Origin: Pseudoxanthomonas beigongshangi
GTDB taxonomy: Bacteria; Pseudomonadota; Gammaproteobacteria; Xanthomonadales; Xanthomonadaceae
Assembly (NCBI RefSeq): GCF_016820515.1
Contig: NZ_JADHDV010000002.1
Span: forward strand, 1-64,000
Length of the DNA stretch: 64,000 bases
Direction of reading: 5' to 3'
In this document: in pieces, positions 28,046 through 40,910 of the stretch
How the letters are laid out: every line of letters starts with the position of its first letter
How positions within the stretch are numbered: the first letter of the stretch is position 1
Translations under genes and position numbers: made by a program
The notes under the pieces: generated by a model
What the model saw: the letters and a program-made list of their open reading frames with translations, nothing else
Database searches by the model: none
Told to the model about the DNA's origin: nothing

Positions 28046-28071
28046 ATCCGGGGCCCGTTCCGGCCCCGGAT
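28046..28071 (+). terminator. Strong hairpin after lysR
   Basis: ATCCGGGGCC and GGCCCCGGAT form a perfect 10-base stem around CGTTCC, three bases after the lysR stop. No T run follows, so it could be a weak terminator or an mRNA-stabilising hairpin. Confidence 0.45.
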
Positions 28072-28255
28072 CTCGTGGCAAGCCCTTTCCAGCAACACTG
28101 CGATCCACCGCCGGCCCTTGCCTGATTCCATCTGCAACACCATTTGGGGGACAATGCCATGTGCCGCCCGCGGTTCCCCACGCCGGCGCCTGCGTCCCGC
28201 AAGCATTCGGTCCATGGCCGTTGCCATCGCCAGCATTCGCAAAGGAGCACCCCGC

Positions 28256-31015
<2,760 letters not shown>

Positions 31016-31108
31016 TCGGACGCTGAAACAGCGAAAGCCCCGCCCCGCGAAGCACGCGGGGCGCTCTCCCGGCGCGCGAGCCATGGCTCGCAAACGCGCC
31101 GGTTTCGC

Positions 31109-31165
31109 CCGCCACGGTGGCCTGCTGCACTACGTGCTCCGCCAGCTGGCGGCGCGCAAGGCGGC
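31109..31165 (+). repeat. Second copy of the acnA 3' end
   Basis: An exact 57-base copy of the acnA tail, followed by TTGA instead of GTAA. It is preceded by an in-frame ATG at 31083, giving a 28-codon open frame whose last 19 residues equal the AcnA C terminus. It is probably a remnant of duplication or of gene conversion with another aconitase allele, not a working gene; no ribosome binding site is evident. Confidence 0.9.
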
Positions 31166-31178
31166 TTGAACGAAACGG

Positions 31179-31218
31179 CGCCCGATACTCCCACGAGCGT
31201 CGGGCGTCATTCTCTTCC
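31179..31218 (+). terminator. Probable terminator after acnA region
   Basis: CGCCCGA (31179-31185) and TCGGGCG (31200-31206) form a stem that can be extended by CTC/GAG, followed by the T-rich CATTCTCTTCCCT. It lies just after the second acnA tail copy. Confidence 0.5.
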
Positions 31219-31219
31219 C

Positions 31220-31283
31220 TGTAGGAGCGACGTGAGTCGCGAAGGCTGGCGGGTATTCCGGTCGCGACTTACGTCGCTCCTAC
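31220..31283. repeat. REP pair 1
   Basis: TGTAGGAGCGACGTGAGTCG at the left and its near-inverted copy (GTCGCGACTTACGTCGCTCC, then TAC) at the right form a REP doublet (REPIN/BIME-like) with a short spacer. This GTAGGAGCGAC motif is the common palindromic repeat of xanthomonad intergenic regions. Confidence 0.88.
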
Positions 31284-31300
31284 GGGGGTGGTGTCTCTCT

Positions 31301-31364
31301 CTGTGGGAGCGACGTGAGTCGCGATGCTTTGCGTGCCGGCTATCGCGACTTACGTCGCTCCTAC
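31301..31364. repeat. REP pair 2
   Basis: A second doublet: CTGTGGGAGCGACGTGAGTC at the left and ATCGCGACTTACGTCGCTCC followed by TACA at the right, inverted relative to each other. It is 17 bases from the first pair. Confidence 0.88.
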
Positions 31365-31471
31365 AAGGTGGGATGCAGCAGTCTGCCTGGGTTTCTATCG
31401 TGTCCCGACACATCCGCACAGCGGTTTCTGGTTTCAAGCAAGCGTGACTGGGGCGGACGCCGCTGTCTTCC

Positions 31472-31544
31472 CTGTAGGAGCGACGTGAGTCGCGACGGGT
31501 ACGGCTGGATGGGCATCCCGGTCGCGACTGACGTCGCTCCTGCA
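31472..31544. repeat. REP pair 3
   Basis: A third doublet: CTGTAGGAGCGACGTGAGTC at the left and GTCGCGACTGACGTCGCTCC followed by TGCA at the right. The 31170-31694 gap holds the three pairs and otherwise no gene that can be supported. Confidence 0.85.
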
Positions 31545-31694
31545 GCGACAGGATCTTTTCCCGCAAGGCGGGTGACCGCCAGTACTGCGTGAGGATCAAC
31601 TTACGGAAGATCCGCCCGGCGGTTGCCGGTTCCGGGCGGCTTCGGCGTGGCATCCGTTGACAGGACCGGATTCGCCGGTCCGCCGGGAAACATC

Positions 31695-32135
31695 ATGCGT
31701 ACCCCATCGTTGGCCGGCTGGTTCCTGCCGCTGGCGCTCGCCTGCATCCCGGCCGTGCACGCTGTCGAGATCACCGGCATGAAGGATTTCCCGAACCTGC
31801 ATGGCCGTTACGCGCCGGGGGGCGATTGCCAACGGCAGCCGCGGATCGCCGTCGATGCCAGCGGTATGGTCTTCGAGCTCGAAGGACGCAGCGAACGGGT
31901 GGCGCGACTGGAGTACGCGGCCAGCTACGGCGGCAACTTCTACGAAGGCAGCAGCCAGTGGTTCTTTCCGTTCGGCCGCGAGGGCGCCTATCCGGTGCTG
32001 ATGACCTTCAACGCGGACGAAAAGCCGGGGGTGCTGAGCTTGACGCCGCACGACGAGGGATACGCCGGTGGCCCGCCGCTGTCGCCGCGCAATCGTGCGC
32101 TGGTGGCCGGTTCCCCCTACCTGCGCTGCCGCTGA
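31695..32135 (+). CDS. Small exported protein of unknown function
   Basis: A 146-residue protein with a signal peptide (MRTPSLAGWFLPLALACIPA, cut near VHA-VE). The mature part is mainly beta-like (GRYAPGGDCQRQPRIAVDAS, then MVFELEGRSERVARLEYAAS, YEGSSQWFFPFGREG) and contains two cysteines, one in GGDCQ and one at the third residue from the end, that could form a disulfide. No family is recognised. It converges on a lipoprotein gene 10 bases away. ATG 31695 is preferred because it starts the signal peptide. Confidence 0.7.
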   Translation: MRTPSLAGWFLPLALACIPAVHAVEITGMKDFPNLHGRYAPGGDCQRQPRIAVDASGMVFELEGRSERVARLEYAASYGGNFYEGSSQWFFPFGREGAYPVLMTFNADEKPGVLSLTPHDEGYAGGPPLSPRNRALVAGSPYLRCR

Positions 32136-32145
32136 CCCGGCAGGT

Positions 32146-32598
32146 TCACGGGCCCGCCTGCCACTCCGCGTAGTAAAGCCGCCAGTCGTCGCCATTCCGG
32201 CGCCAACCGGTGGTGACCCGATACGATTGGGCGCTGTCGGGGAGCCAACGCCCGCGACCGGAACCGGTCAGCAGTGCGTCGAAACGAATCGTCGCGGTGT
32301 CGCCCTGCAGGCTGACCTCCAGCGGCCCCGTGGTCACCCCGATACTGTCTCGGGCCAGCAATTGCGCGCGCAGCAGGTTGTGCAACGCAGCACGATCCAT
32401 GCCCGCCGGGCCGGAGAAATCTTCGGCGACCCCGTCCATCGCCTCGGCCGGCTGGCGCTCTTCGACCGCCTGCTGCAAGGCCGCGAACTGATCACGCAGT
32501 TGCTGTTCCGGCGAGCTCCGGCTGCATCCGGCCAGTACCAGCATCACCGCCAGCATCGCGCCGCTCCATCCGGGCAACGCAGCGTGCCGCCGCAGCAT
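32146..32598 (-). CDS. Small lipoprotein with NTF2-like C-terminal part
   Basis: A 150-residue lipoprotein: signal MLRRHAALPGWSGAMLAVML and lipobox VLAGC put the lipidated Cys at about residue 25. The rest (QLRDQFAALQQAVEERQPAE, then ISGPAGMDRAALHNLLRAQ-like helices and YRVTTGWRRNGDDWRLYYAE) has the helix-then-curved-sheet order of SnoaL/NTF2-like proteins. The ATG at 32634 would add 12 residues (MEKAKGAKGVIP). It diverges from rpfB. The frame runs on upstream through rpfB but that part is antisense to a clear gene. Function unknown. Confidence 0.72.
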   Translation of the reverse strand: MLRRHAALPGWSGAMLAVMLVLAGCSRSSPEQQLRDQFAALQQAVEERQPAEAMDGVAEDFSGPAGMDRAALHNLLRAQLLARDSIGVTTGPLEVSLQGDTATIRFDALLTGSGRGRWLPDSAQSYRVTTGWRRNGDDWRLYYAEWQAGP

Positions 32599-32730
32599 CG
32601 GGATTACGCCCTTCGCACCCTTCGCCTTTTCCATCCGGAACGGTATGCTCCCTGTCGTGGACCCCACGCGGCGCGCAGGCGCCGACACTGCAAACATACC
32701 CGAAGCATGGCCCTGGGGAGGGAGTAGAAG

Positions 32731-34422
32731 ATGAGTCAAGACCGTCCGTGGTTCAAGAGCTATCCGGAAGGCGTTCCGCACGAGATTGATCTGGATGAAT
32801 ACCGCTCCATCGTCTCGGTGCTGGAGACGGCCATCGACCGCTACCGCAACCGTCCGGCGTTCTCGAACTTCGGCAAGAGCCTGACCTATGGCGAGATCGA
32901 CACCCTCAGCAAGCAGTTCGCCGCGTACCTGCTCGGCGAGCTGAAACTGAAGAAGGGTGATCGGGTCGCGATCATGATGCCCAACTGCCTGCAATACCCG
33001 GTCGCCATTTTCGGCGTGCTGCGTGCCGGCCTGACGGTGGTCAACGTCAATCCGATGTACACCCCGCGCGAACTGCGCCACCAGTTGTCCGATTCCGGCG
33101 CCAGCGTGCTGCTGGTCGTGGACAATTTCGGCAAGACCGTGCAGGAAGCCATTCCCGGACTGGCCTCGCTCAAGCAGGTAATCACCACCGGCCTGGGCGA
33201 TCTGCTCGGCTTCCCGAAGGGACCGCTGATCAACTTCGTGCTCAAGTACGTCAAGAAGATGGTGCCCGATTACGACATCGCCGGCACGGTCCGCTTCAAG
33301 GACACGCTGACCCTGGGCCGCCTGCATGCCCTGCCCGATATCGACATCGCACCGGAAGACATCGCCTTCCTGCAATACACCGGCGGCACCACCGGCGTGG
33401 CCAAGGGCGCGATGCTGACCCATCGCAACATGGTCGCCAACATGCAGCAGGCTTCGGCCTGGATCGGCCGCGACGTCAAGGCCGACGGCGAACTGATCGT
33501 CACCGCGCTGCCGCTTTACCACATCTTCGCGCTCACCGCGAACTGCCTGGTGTTCATGAAATTCGGCGCGGCCAACCACCTGATCACCAACCCGCGCGAC
33601 ATGCCGAACTTCGTCAAGGAGATCAGCAAGATCCAGTTCACCGCGATCACCGGCGTCAACACGCTGTTCAACGGCCTGTTGAACACGCCCGGCTTCGACC
33701 AGGTCGATTTCTCGCGCCTGCACCTGACCCTCGGCGGCGGCATGGCGGTGCAGCGCGCCGTGGCCGATCGCTGGAAGAAGGTCACCGGGATCACCCTGGT
33801 GGAAGCCTATGGCCTGACCGAAACCGCACCGGCGGCCTGCATCAACCCGATGGATCTGAAGGACTACAACGGCGCCATCGGCCTGCCCATCCCCTCCACC
33901 GACGCCTGCCTCAAGGACGACGACGGCAACCTGGTCGCGCTCGGCGAGGTCGGCGAACTGTGCATCAAGGGGCCGCAGGTGATGCGTGGCTACTGGCAGC
34001 GTCCGGAGGAGACCGCCAAGGTCATCGACGCCGAGGGCTGGCTGCATACCGGCGACATGGCCAAGATGGATGCCGAGGGCTTCTTCTATATCGTCGATCG
34101 CAAGAAGGACATGATCCTGGTGTCCGGCTTCAACGTGTACCCCAACGAGGTGGAGGACGTCATCGCCGGCCTGGAAGGCGTGCTGGAAGTGGCCGCCATC
34201 GGCGTGCCGGACGAACGCTCGGGCGAGGCGGTCAAGGTATTCGTGGTCAAGAAGGACCCGGCCCTGACCGAAGAGAAGATCAAGGCGTACTGCCGGGACA
34301 ACCTGACCGGGTACAAGCAGCCCCGCTACATCGAATTCCGGACCGAGCTCCCGAAGACCAATGTCGGGAAAATCCTCCGCAAGGAGCTCCGGGAGCCGCC
34401 CCAGACCGGGGCCACCCACTGA
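32731..34422 (+). CDS. rpfB: Long-chain fatty acyl-CoA ligase RpfB
   Basis: A FadD-type ligase that activates free fatty acids as acyl-CoA; in Xanthomonas RpfB feeds fatty acids into metabolism and turns over the DSF signal. The 563-residue protein has the AMP-binding P-loop [12 protein letters not shown] at 216-227, the adenine-binding YGLTE at 360-364, the GWLHTGD motif and the FadD-like signature ending in GKILRKELR. The ribosome binding site GGGAGGGAG is strong. Position directly ahead of rpfF supports the RpfB name over generic FadD. Confidence 0.92.
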   Translation: MSQDRPWFKSYPEGVPHEIDLDEYRSIVSVLETAIDRYRNRPAFSNFGKSLTYGEIDTLSKQFAAYLLGELKLKKGDRVAIMMPNCLQYPVAIFGVLRAGLTVVNVNPMYTPRELRHQLSDSGASVLLVVDNFGKTVQEAIPGLASLKQVITTGLGDLLGFPKGPLINFVLKYVKKMVPDYDIAGTVRFKDTLTLGRLHALPDIDIAPEDIAFLQYTGGTTGVAKGAMLTHRNMVANMQQASAWIGRDVKADGELIVTALPLYHIFALTANCLVFMKFGAANHLITNPRDMPNFVKEISKIQFTAITGVNTLFNGLLNTPGFDQVDFSRLHLTLGGGMAVQRAVADRWKKVTGITLVEAYGLTETAPAACINPMDLKDYNGAIGLPIPSTDACLKDDDGNLVALGEVGELCIKGPQVMRGYWQRPEETAKVIDAEGWLHTGDMAKMDAEGFFYIVDRKKDMILVSGFNVYPNEVEDVIAGLEGVLEVAAIGVPDERSGEAVKVFVVKKDPALTEEKIKAYCRDNLTGYKQPRYIEFRTELPKTNVGKILRKELREPPQTGATH

Positions 34423-34428
34423 AATCGG

Positions 34429-34458
34429 AAGGCCGGCGCAAGCCGGCCTTTCTTTTTG
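34429..34458 (+). terminator. Terminator after rpfB
   Basis: AAGGCCGGC-GCAA-GCCGGCCTT is followed by TCTTTTTG. rpfB and rpfF are therefore probably not simply co-transcribed; rpfF needs its own promoter in 34459-34654. Confidence 0.9.
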
Positions 34459-34654
34459 TCCGTCAAAACTTTAGGGTTAAATTTGAGATTTTCATCACAT
34501 TTATGAACGATGGGAAGGGATAAATGCTGTCCCCGACCGGTCAGTCAGTGTGCGTCGTCTTTTCACTATCCGTTCAGGTGTAGCATCGCGCCGTGCCCAG
34601 CACGTCCCCAATACCAATCCCCACACCATCGGCCACAGGCCACCAGGAGTCGTC
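34459..34654 (+). promoter_or_regulatory. rpfF leader region
   Basis: A 196-base, locally AT-rich leader separates the rpfB terminator from rpfF. It contains ATCACATTT at 34493-34501, identical to the right half of the CRP/Clp consensus, with a poor left half (TTTGA, two bases too far). GGTCAGTCAG and a TAGCAT hexamer (34578-34583) are also present. No -35/-10 pair can be assigned with confidence, but the region must hold the rpfF promoter. Confidence 0.45.
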
Positions 34655-35521
34655 ATGAACAACGTCGAAAAACTTCAGCGCACCCGCAATTTCTCCACCA
34701 TCCGCGTGGAGTCCGCGCCCGATGGCAACAGCCATTGGATGTACATGCACAACGACGCTGGCAAGGGTTCCCGGCCGTGCTTCCGCAGCGAACTGCTGGA
34801 TGAAATGTGGAGCTTCACCTCTTCGATCACCCTGCGCGAGAGCGAGCGCCAGTCCGGTCGCCTGCGCCATTTCGTGCTGGCCTCGTCCGCGCCGGCGTTC
34901 AACCTCGGCGGCGACCTGGATCTGTTCGCCAAGCTGATCCGCAGCAACGACCGCGAACACCTGCTGTCGTACGCCCGCCGTTGCATCGATGGCGTGTACA
35001 CCCTGCACACCGGACTGGGCGGCGACGTGCGCACGATCGCGCTGCTGCAGGGCGACGCGCTGGGCGGTGGCCTTGAGATGGCGCTGGCCTGCCACACCAT
35101 CGTCGCCGAGGAAGGCGTCGAAATGGGCCTGCCGGAAGTCCTGTTCGGACTGTTCCCGGGCATGGGCGCCTATTCGTTCCTGTGCAAGCGCGTCTCGCCG
35201 CAACTGGCCGAACGCATCATCCTGGAAGGCAACATGTATTCCAGCGAGGAGTTCCACAAGATGGGCATCGTCGACATCCTGGTGCCGAAGGGCCAGGGCG
35301 AAGCCGCCGTGCAGGATCTGATCCGCCAGCAGCAGCGTGCGCCCTACTCCCACCTGGCGATGAACACGGTGCGCGGCCTGGCCCAGCGGGTCAGCTACGA
35401 CGAGCTGATGAACATCACCGAAGTGTGGGTCGATACCGCGCTGGCGCTGGGCGACAAGTCACTGCGGATGATGGAGCGCATCGTGCGCGCGCAGGAAAAG
35501 CGTGCCATGCAGGCCGCCTGA
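34655..35521 (+). CDS. rpfF: DSF synthase RpfF
   Basis: RpfF is a crotonase-fold enzyme that makes the diffusible signal factor (cis-2-unsaturated fatty acids) from 3-hydroxyacyl-ACP by dehydration and thioester cleavage. The 288-residue protein matches RpfF length. Both catalytic glutamates fall at the known positions: Glu141 in LGGGLEMALAC and Glu161 in MGLPEVLF. Other family stretches are SSAPAFNLGGDLDLFAKLI and FGLFPGMGAYSFLC. The ribosome binding site AGGAG precedes ATG 34655; an upstream in-frame ATG would add a poorly conserved extension. It converges on rpfC, as in Xanthomonas. Confidence 0.96.
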   Translation: MNNVEKLQRTRNFSTIRVESAPDGNSHWMYMHNDAGKGSRPCFRSELLDEMWSFTSSITLRESERQSGRLRHFVLASSAPAFNLGGDLDLFAKLIRSNDREHLLSYARRCIDGVYTLHTGLGGDVRTIALLQGDALGGGLEMALACHTIVAEEGVEMGLPEVLFGLFPGMGAYSFLCKRVSPQLAERIILEGNMYSSEEFHKMGIVDILVPKGQGEAAVQDLIRQQQRAPYSHLAMNTVRGLAQRVSYDELMNITEVWVDTALALGDKSLRMMERIVRAQEKRAMQAA

Positions 35522-35576
35522 TCGACGATCGAATCGCAGCCAACTACAGGGGGCGGGGACTGCGCGATGCTTCCCC

Positions 35577-35620
35577 GGATGGCGGGACGGCCGTGGCCGC
35601 CCGCCTGAGCCATCCCCTTT
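35577..35620. terminator. Nested hairpin between rpfF and rpfC
   Basis: GGATGGC (35577-35583) pairs with GCCATCC (35609-35615) around an inner GGCGGG-CGGCC/GGCCG-CCCGCC stem. A short CCTTT follows on the plus strand. It lies between two convergent genes and probably ends one or both transcripts. Confidence 0.5.
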
Positions 35621-35641
35621 CCGCCATCACGCAACCGCCGA

Positions 35642-37834
35642 TCAGTTGCGCTCGTGGCTGCCGTGATCGGGCGAATGGCGTGACCGTTCGCGTGCTTCCA
35701 GCGCCGCCCTGCCCTGGGCCAGATAGGAATTCACCGCCGCCAGACGTTGCCGCCACTCGCGCGCGATCTGCCAGTCGGCCAGGCGCATCAGTTCACTCGC
35801 CGCCGCCGCCAGCTTGATCAGGCCCAGGTTGCTGGCCACGCCCTTCAGCGCATGCGCGTGATCGCGCAGGTGTTCGCCCTGGCCATGTTCCATCGCGTGC
35901 GCCATCGCGCCGATGCAACCGTCGGCATCGTTGAGGCACTGCGCGATGAATTCGCGCTCGAAGGCTTCGCCCATGCCCAGCGCGCCGAGTTCGTCCAGCA
36001 CGGTCATGTCGAGGATCTCGTCGCCCGCCCGCATCGCGGTGGTCGGCACCGGCGCCTGCGCCTGTGCCTGCGAAGTGATCGAACCATTGGTGGCGATTTC
36101 CGCCAGCGTATCCAGCAGGCGGGTCGCCACCACCGGCTTGGCCAGGAACGCGCGGGCACCCGCGCGTTCGCAGTTGCGGATCGCGTCCGGGGTGACGTCG
36201 GCGCTCAGGATCACCACCGGCGTGCGCTGGCCGGAGCCGGCTTCCATCACCCGCAGTTGCTTCAACAGATCCAGGCCGCTGACATCGGGCATGTGCAGAT
36301 CGCAGATGACCGCATCGTAGTCGAAGGAATCCAGGGCGTTGAGCACGTCCTCGCCGCCATTGACGCAGGTCACCCGGTGACCGGCCTTCTGCAGCAGGCG
36401 CTGCACGACCATCCGGTTCGCCTCGTGATCGTCGGCGACCAGGATCTGCATGCTGCGCACCCGCGCGCGATGACGCAGGAACGGATCGGAGAACGCGATG
36501 ATGTTTTCGGCGCCGGGCTTGGCGTTGGCGTCGTCGAGCCAGTTCGCCGGCACCTGGATGGCCGGGGTGACCTCGCGCGGCTGCACGGCTTCGAACGGCA
36601 ATTCCACCCAGAACGAGCTGCCACGCTGTTCGCTGCTCTCGAAACCGATGGTGCCGCCCATCGCCTCGGTCAGGCCCTTGGCGATGGTCGTGCCCAGGCC
36701 GGTACCGCCATAGCGACGCGCCAGGCTGACGTCGGCCTGCTCGAAGGCCTCGAACAGGCGTTCGCGGACCGAGGCGGGAATGCCGATGCCGGTATCGGTG
36801 ACGGTGAAGCGCAGCCGGTTCGGACTGCCGGCCAGGGCGACCTGCAGGCGCACCTCGCCCTTGTCGGTGAACTTGACCGCGTTGCCGGCCAGGTTCAGCA
36901 GGACCTGGCGCAGGTGTCCGGAATCGCCGCGCAGCACCGCGGGCACGTCGTCGTCGAAGTGCACTTCGTAGTTGAGCTGCTTGCCGCGCGCCTGCGGCAG
37001 CAGGATCAGGCCGATGCTCTCGACCAGCTCGCGCGGCGAGAAATCGACCACGTTGAGCTTGAGTTTTCCGGCCTCGATGGCCGAGATGTCGAGCACGTCC
37101 TCCACCAGCGCCAGCAGGCTGCGGGTGGAAGCCTGGATGGTCGACAGGCATTCGCGCTGTTCGCTGTCCAGGCGGGTGGTCGCCAGCAGTTCGGACATGC
37201 CGGCCAGGCCATTGAGCGGCGTGCGGAATTCATGGCTCATGTTGGCCAGGAAGCGGCTCTTGGCCTCGTTGGCCCGGCGTGCTTCCTCGGTGGCGCGGGT
37301 CAGATCGCGCAGCAGGCCGGACAGGTACATCGGGACCGCGATCAGGCCGACCCACAGGCCCAGGCCGAGATTGAGGTTCTGCTGCCAGTACGGGCTGACC
37401 ATCAGCACGATACCGAAGCTGATACAGGCCGAGGCCACCGCGCCGAGCAGATAGCGGTTGCCGTAGCGCAGGCCGTTGCCGACCGTCACCCACATCAGGA
37501 TCACGTACAGCCAGGCCAGCGGCTCGCCCTTGAGCACCATCGCCACGGTCATCAGGCCGTAGTCGGTGAGCATGCCGATGACCCGGCGGACGTGCGACTT
37601 GCCCGGCTCCAGCAGGATCGCGATGAACAGCATGAGGCCGATCGCGGCACCGACCCCGCTCATGGTCGCGGACCAGCGGTACACGTCCGGCGGCAGCGTG
37701 CCATACAGGGCGGCGACGCCCATGTAGACGATCACGCCGGTGAAGATGATCACGCGGATCGCCGTCTGGCCGTGCTCACTGTCCGGCCGGTTGGCCAGAC
37801 GATGCTTGATCCATGAGACCAGATTGCGTTCCAT
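35642..37834 (-). CDS. rpfC: DSF sensor hybrid histidine kinase RpfC
   Basis: RpfC senses DSF at the inner membrane, phosphorylates RpfG, and in Xanthomonas also binds and restrains RpfF. The 730-residue protein has about five membrane helices in residues 22-175, a HisKA domain with His201 in [12 protein letters not shown], an ATPase domain ([29 protein letters not shown]), a receiver with Asp512 (VICDLHMPD) and Lys566, and an Hpt domain with His661 (HALKG). The segment [26 protein letters not shown] is the RpfC-typical entry to the receiver. It starts three bases after the rpfG stop. Confidence 0.96.
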   Translation of the reverse strand: MERNLVSWIKHRLANRPDSEHGQTAIRVIIFTGVIVYMGVAALYGTLPPDVYRWSATMSGVGAAIGLMLFIAILLEPGKSHVRRVIGMLTDYGLMTVAMVLKGEPLAWLYVILMWVTVGNGLRYGNRYLLGAVASACISFGIVLMVSPYWQQNLNLGLGLWVGLIAVPMYLSGLLRDLTRATEEARRANEAKSRFLANMSHEFRTPLNGLAGMSELLATTRLDSEQRECLSTIQASTRSLLALVEDVLDISAIEAGKLKLNVVDFSPRELVESIGLILLPQARGKQLNYEVHFDDDVPAVLRGDSGHLRQVLLNLAGNAVKFTDKGEVRLQVALAGSPNRLRFTVTDTGIGIPASVRERLFEAFEQADVSLARRYGGTGLGTTIAKGLTEAMGGTIGFESSEQRGSSFWVELPFEAVQPREVTPAIQVPANWLDDANAKPGAENIIAFSDPFLRHRARVRSMQILVADDHEANRMVVQRLLQKAGHRVTCVNGGEDVLNALDSFDYDAVICDLHMPDVSGLDLLKQLRVMEAGSGQRTPVVILSADVTPDAIRNCERAGARAFLAKPVVATRLLDTLAEIATNGSITSQAQAQAPVPTTAMRAGDEILDMTVLDELGALGMGEAFEREFIAQCLNDADGCIGAMAHAMEHGQGEHLRDHAHALKGVASNLGLIKLAAAASELMRLADWQIAREWRQRLAAVNSYLAQGRAALEARERSRHSPDHGSHERN

Positions 37835-37837
37835 GAC

Positions 37838-38977
37838 TCATTCCATCCCTGGACGGCTCTGCACCGTCGAGTAGCGCTCGCAGATGTCGTCCAGACGTTC
37901 CCGCCCGCGGATGAGCGCATCCACGCAGGAGGGGTCGAACAGGCGGCCGCGCTGGGCGTACAGGTACGCCAGCGCCGCGTCCTTCTCCCAGGCCTTCTTG
38001 TAGGGCCGGGGCGAGATCAGCGCGTCGAACACGTCCGCAACCGCCACTATCCTGGCTTCCAACGGAATCTCGTCACCGACCAGGCCATCGGGATAGCCGC
38101 TGCCGTCGTAACGCTCATGGTGGCGCAGCGCGATGATCGCGCCGGTCTGGATGAAACGGTTCTGGCTGCCCGACAGCAACTGGTGGCCGATCTTGGGATG
38201 CCGGCGCATGACGTCGGTCTCGTCCTCGGTCAGCGGACCGGGCTTCATCAGCACCGAATCGGGAATGGCGATCTTGCCCATGTCGTGCAGCGGCGCGGCC
38301 AGCTCGATGGCGCGGACCTCGTCTTCCGGCAGGCCCAGTTCGTCGGCGATCAGCGCCGCCACGTGGGCCATGCGCTCCAGGTAGGCGCTGGTGCCGCTGT
38401 CGCGGTACTCGATGGCGCGGGCCAGTCGCGACAGGGTTTCGCGTTCGCGCTCTTCGACCTCGTGCATGCTCGACAGCAGGCGCTGTTCCAGCGACAGGGC
38501 CCGTTGCTTGACGTTCTCGGACTGCTGGCGCAGTTGCAGCAGGTTGCGGCAACGGGCGCGCAGTTCGCGCGGGCGGACCGGCTTGACCAGGAAATCGATG
38601 ACGCCGGCTTCCAGCGCCGCCTGCCGGATCGGCTCGTCGCCGACCACGGTGATCAGGATGATGGGAATGTCGCGGTGCAGCGGCAGCCGGCGGAAGCGAC
38701 GGGCGAATTCCAGTCCGTCCATGCCCGGCATGCGGTAGTCCAGCAGCAGCAGATCGGTGCGGTTCTTCTCGCACCATTCCAGCGCGACCTGGGGATCCCC
38801 GAAGTCGTGCACGCTCAGTTCCGAGGCAATGTCCTCGATTACATGGCGCAGCATCGTGCGCGCCGAAGTCTGGTCATCGACGATGACGATATTCAAAGCG
38901 CTTCCCGCCCCTTGTGGCCACATGAAGTGACTGTCGGGCAAGGATACTCCGGCGATGGCTGCGCTGGCATCTAGCAT
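37838..38977 (-). CDS. rpfG: Response regulator RpfG, HD-GYP cyclic-di-GMP phosphodiesterase
   Basis: RpfG converts the DSF signal into degradation of cyclic-di-GMP, releasing extracellular enzyme and motility programmes. The 379-residue protein has a receiver with Asp34/Asp35, phospho-acceptor Asp80 (LLLLDYRMPGMDGLE) and Lys132, a coiled linker (QQSENVKQRALSLEQRLLSS), and an HD-GYP domain with HDMGKIAIPD at 231-240 and HHERYDGSGYPDGL at 286-299. All metal-binding residues appear intact. ATG 38977 gives the family length. It is the first gene of an rpfG-rpfC operon; the rpfH gene found between them in some Xanthomonas is missing. Confidence 0.96.
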   Translation of the reverse strand: MLDASAAIAGVSLPDSHFMWPQGAGSALNIVIVDDQTSARTMLRHVIEDIASELSVHDFGDPQVALEWCEKNRTDLLLLDYRMPGMDGLEFARRFRRLPLHRDIPIILITVVGDEPIRQAALEAGVIDFLVKPVRPRELRARCRNLLQLRQQSENVKQRALSLEQRLLSSMHEVEERERETLSRLARAIEYRDSGTSAYLERMAHVAALIADELGLPEDEVRAIELAAPLHDMGKIAIPDSVLMKPGPLTEDETDVMRRHPKIGHQLLSGSQNRFIQTGAIIALRHHERYDGSGYPDGLVGDEIPLEARIVAVADVFDALISPRPYKKAWEKDAALAYLYAQRGRLFDPSCVDALIRGRERLDDICERYSTVQSRPGME

Positions 38978-39303
38978 GGGAACCGTTTCCTGCGTGTATC
39001 GCTGACCACTGCTGCGGGGTCCGCGGCCGTTGGCGGGGTCATGAACCCGACGCCGGACCACGGAGCGTGGGATTTTTGACGCAGAAAGCGTGCCAGTGCG
39101 GTTCAGGTCGCCGACGGAACCGGAAAATCGGGATAGTAGTCACATAAAACGCCCGCAGGGCGGGCGTTTCGTGGGAAACGGATGGGCGGTTCCGGCGGCC
39201 GGAGGGGAGCCGCACGCCAGGTCCGGACATGGCGGGTGACGGGTTCCGGGCAGGCAAATCGCCCCAGCGCGTCACCTGGCCTGTCGCGGCGCGACCGTTC
39301 GCG
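38978..39303. other. Intergenic region between rpfG and lysS
   Basis: This 326-base gap holds the lysS terminator (39146-39170) and the rpfG leader. GCAGGAAACGG lies upstream of rpfG but a little far from the ATG. No confident -35/-10 pair for rpfG and no other gene are seen. Confidence 0.5.
39146..39170. terminator. Terminator after lysS
   Basis: AAACGCCCGC-AGG-GCGGGCGTTT is a perfect stem; on the minus strand GTTTTATGTG follows. It ends the prfB-lysS transcript ahead of the rpfG promoter region. Confidence 0.85.
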
Positions 39304-40827
<1,524 letters not shown>

Positions 40828-40910
40828 GGCGGGATAGGGATTGGGATGGGGAAACGTGGTGGATGCGGCCGGGACCGCGGGATCGGGCGGGACGCCGCCC
40901 CGCCCGGTGA

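Noticed and set aside
31034-31062. GCCCCGCG/CGCGGGGC hairpin as the acnA terminator
   Set aside because: The stem is good but no T run follows; the stem at 31179-31206 with T-rich sequence after it is a better candidate.
31083-31168. A 28-codon gene carrying the AcnA tail
   Set aside because: It has no ribosome binding site and most of it is an exact copy of the acnA 3' end, so it is more likely a duplication remnant.
32599-34419. Upstream extension of the small lipoprotein gene to a 757-residue protein
   Set aside because: The extension lies fully antisense to rpfB and has no recognisable domain, while the lipoprotein signal sits exactly at the start of the accepted gene.
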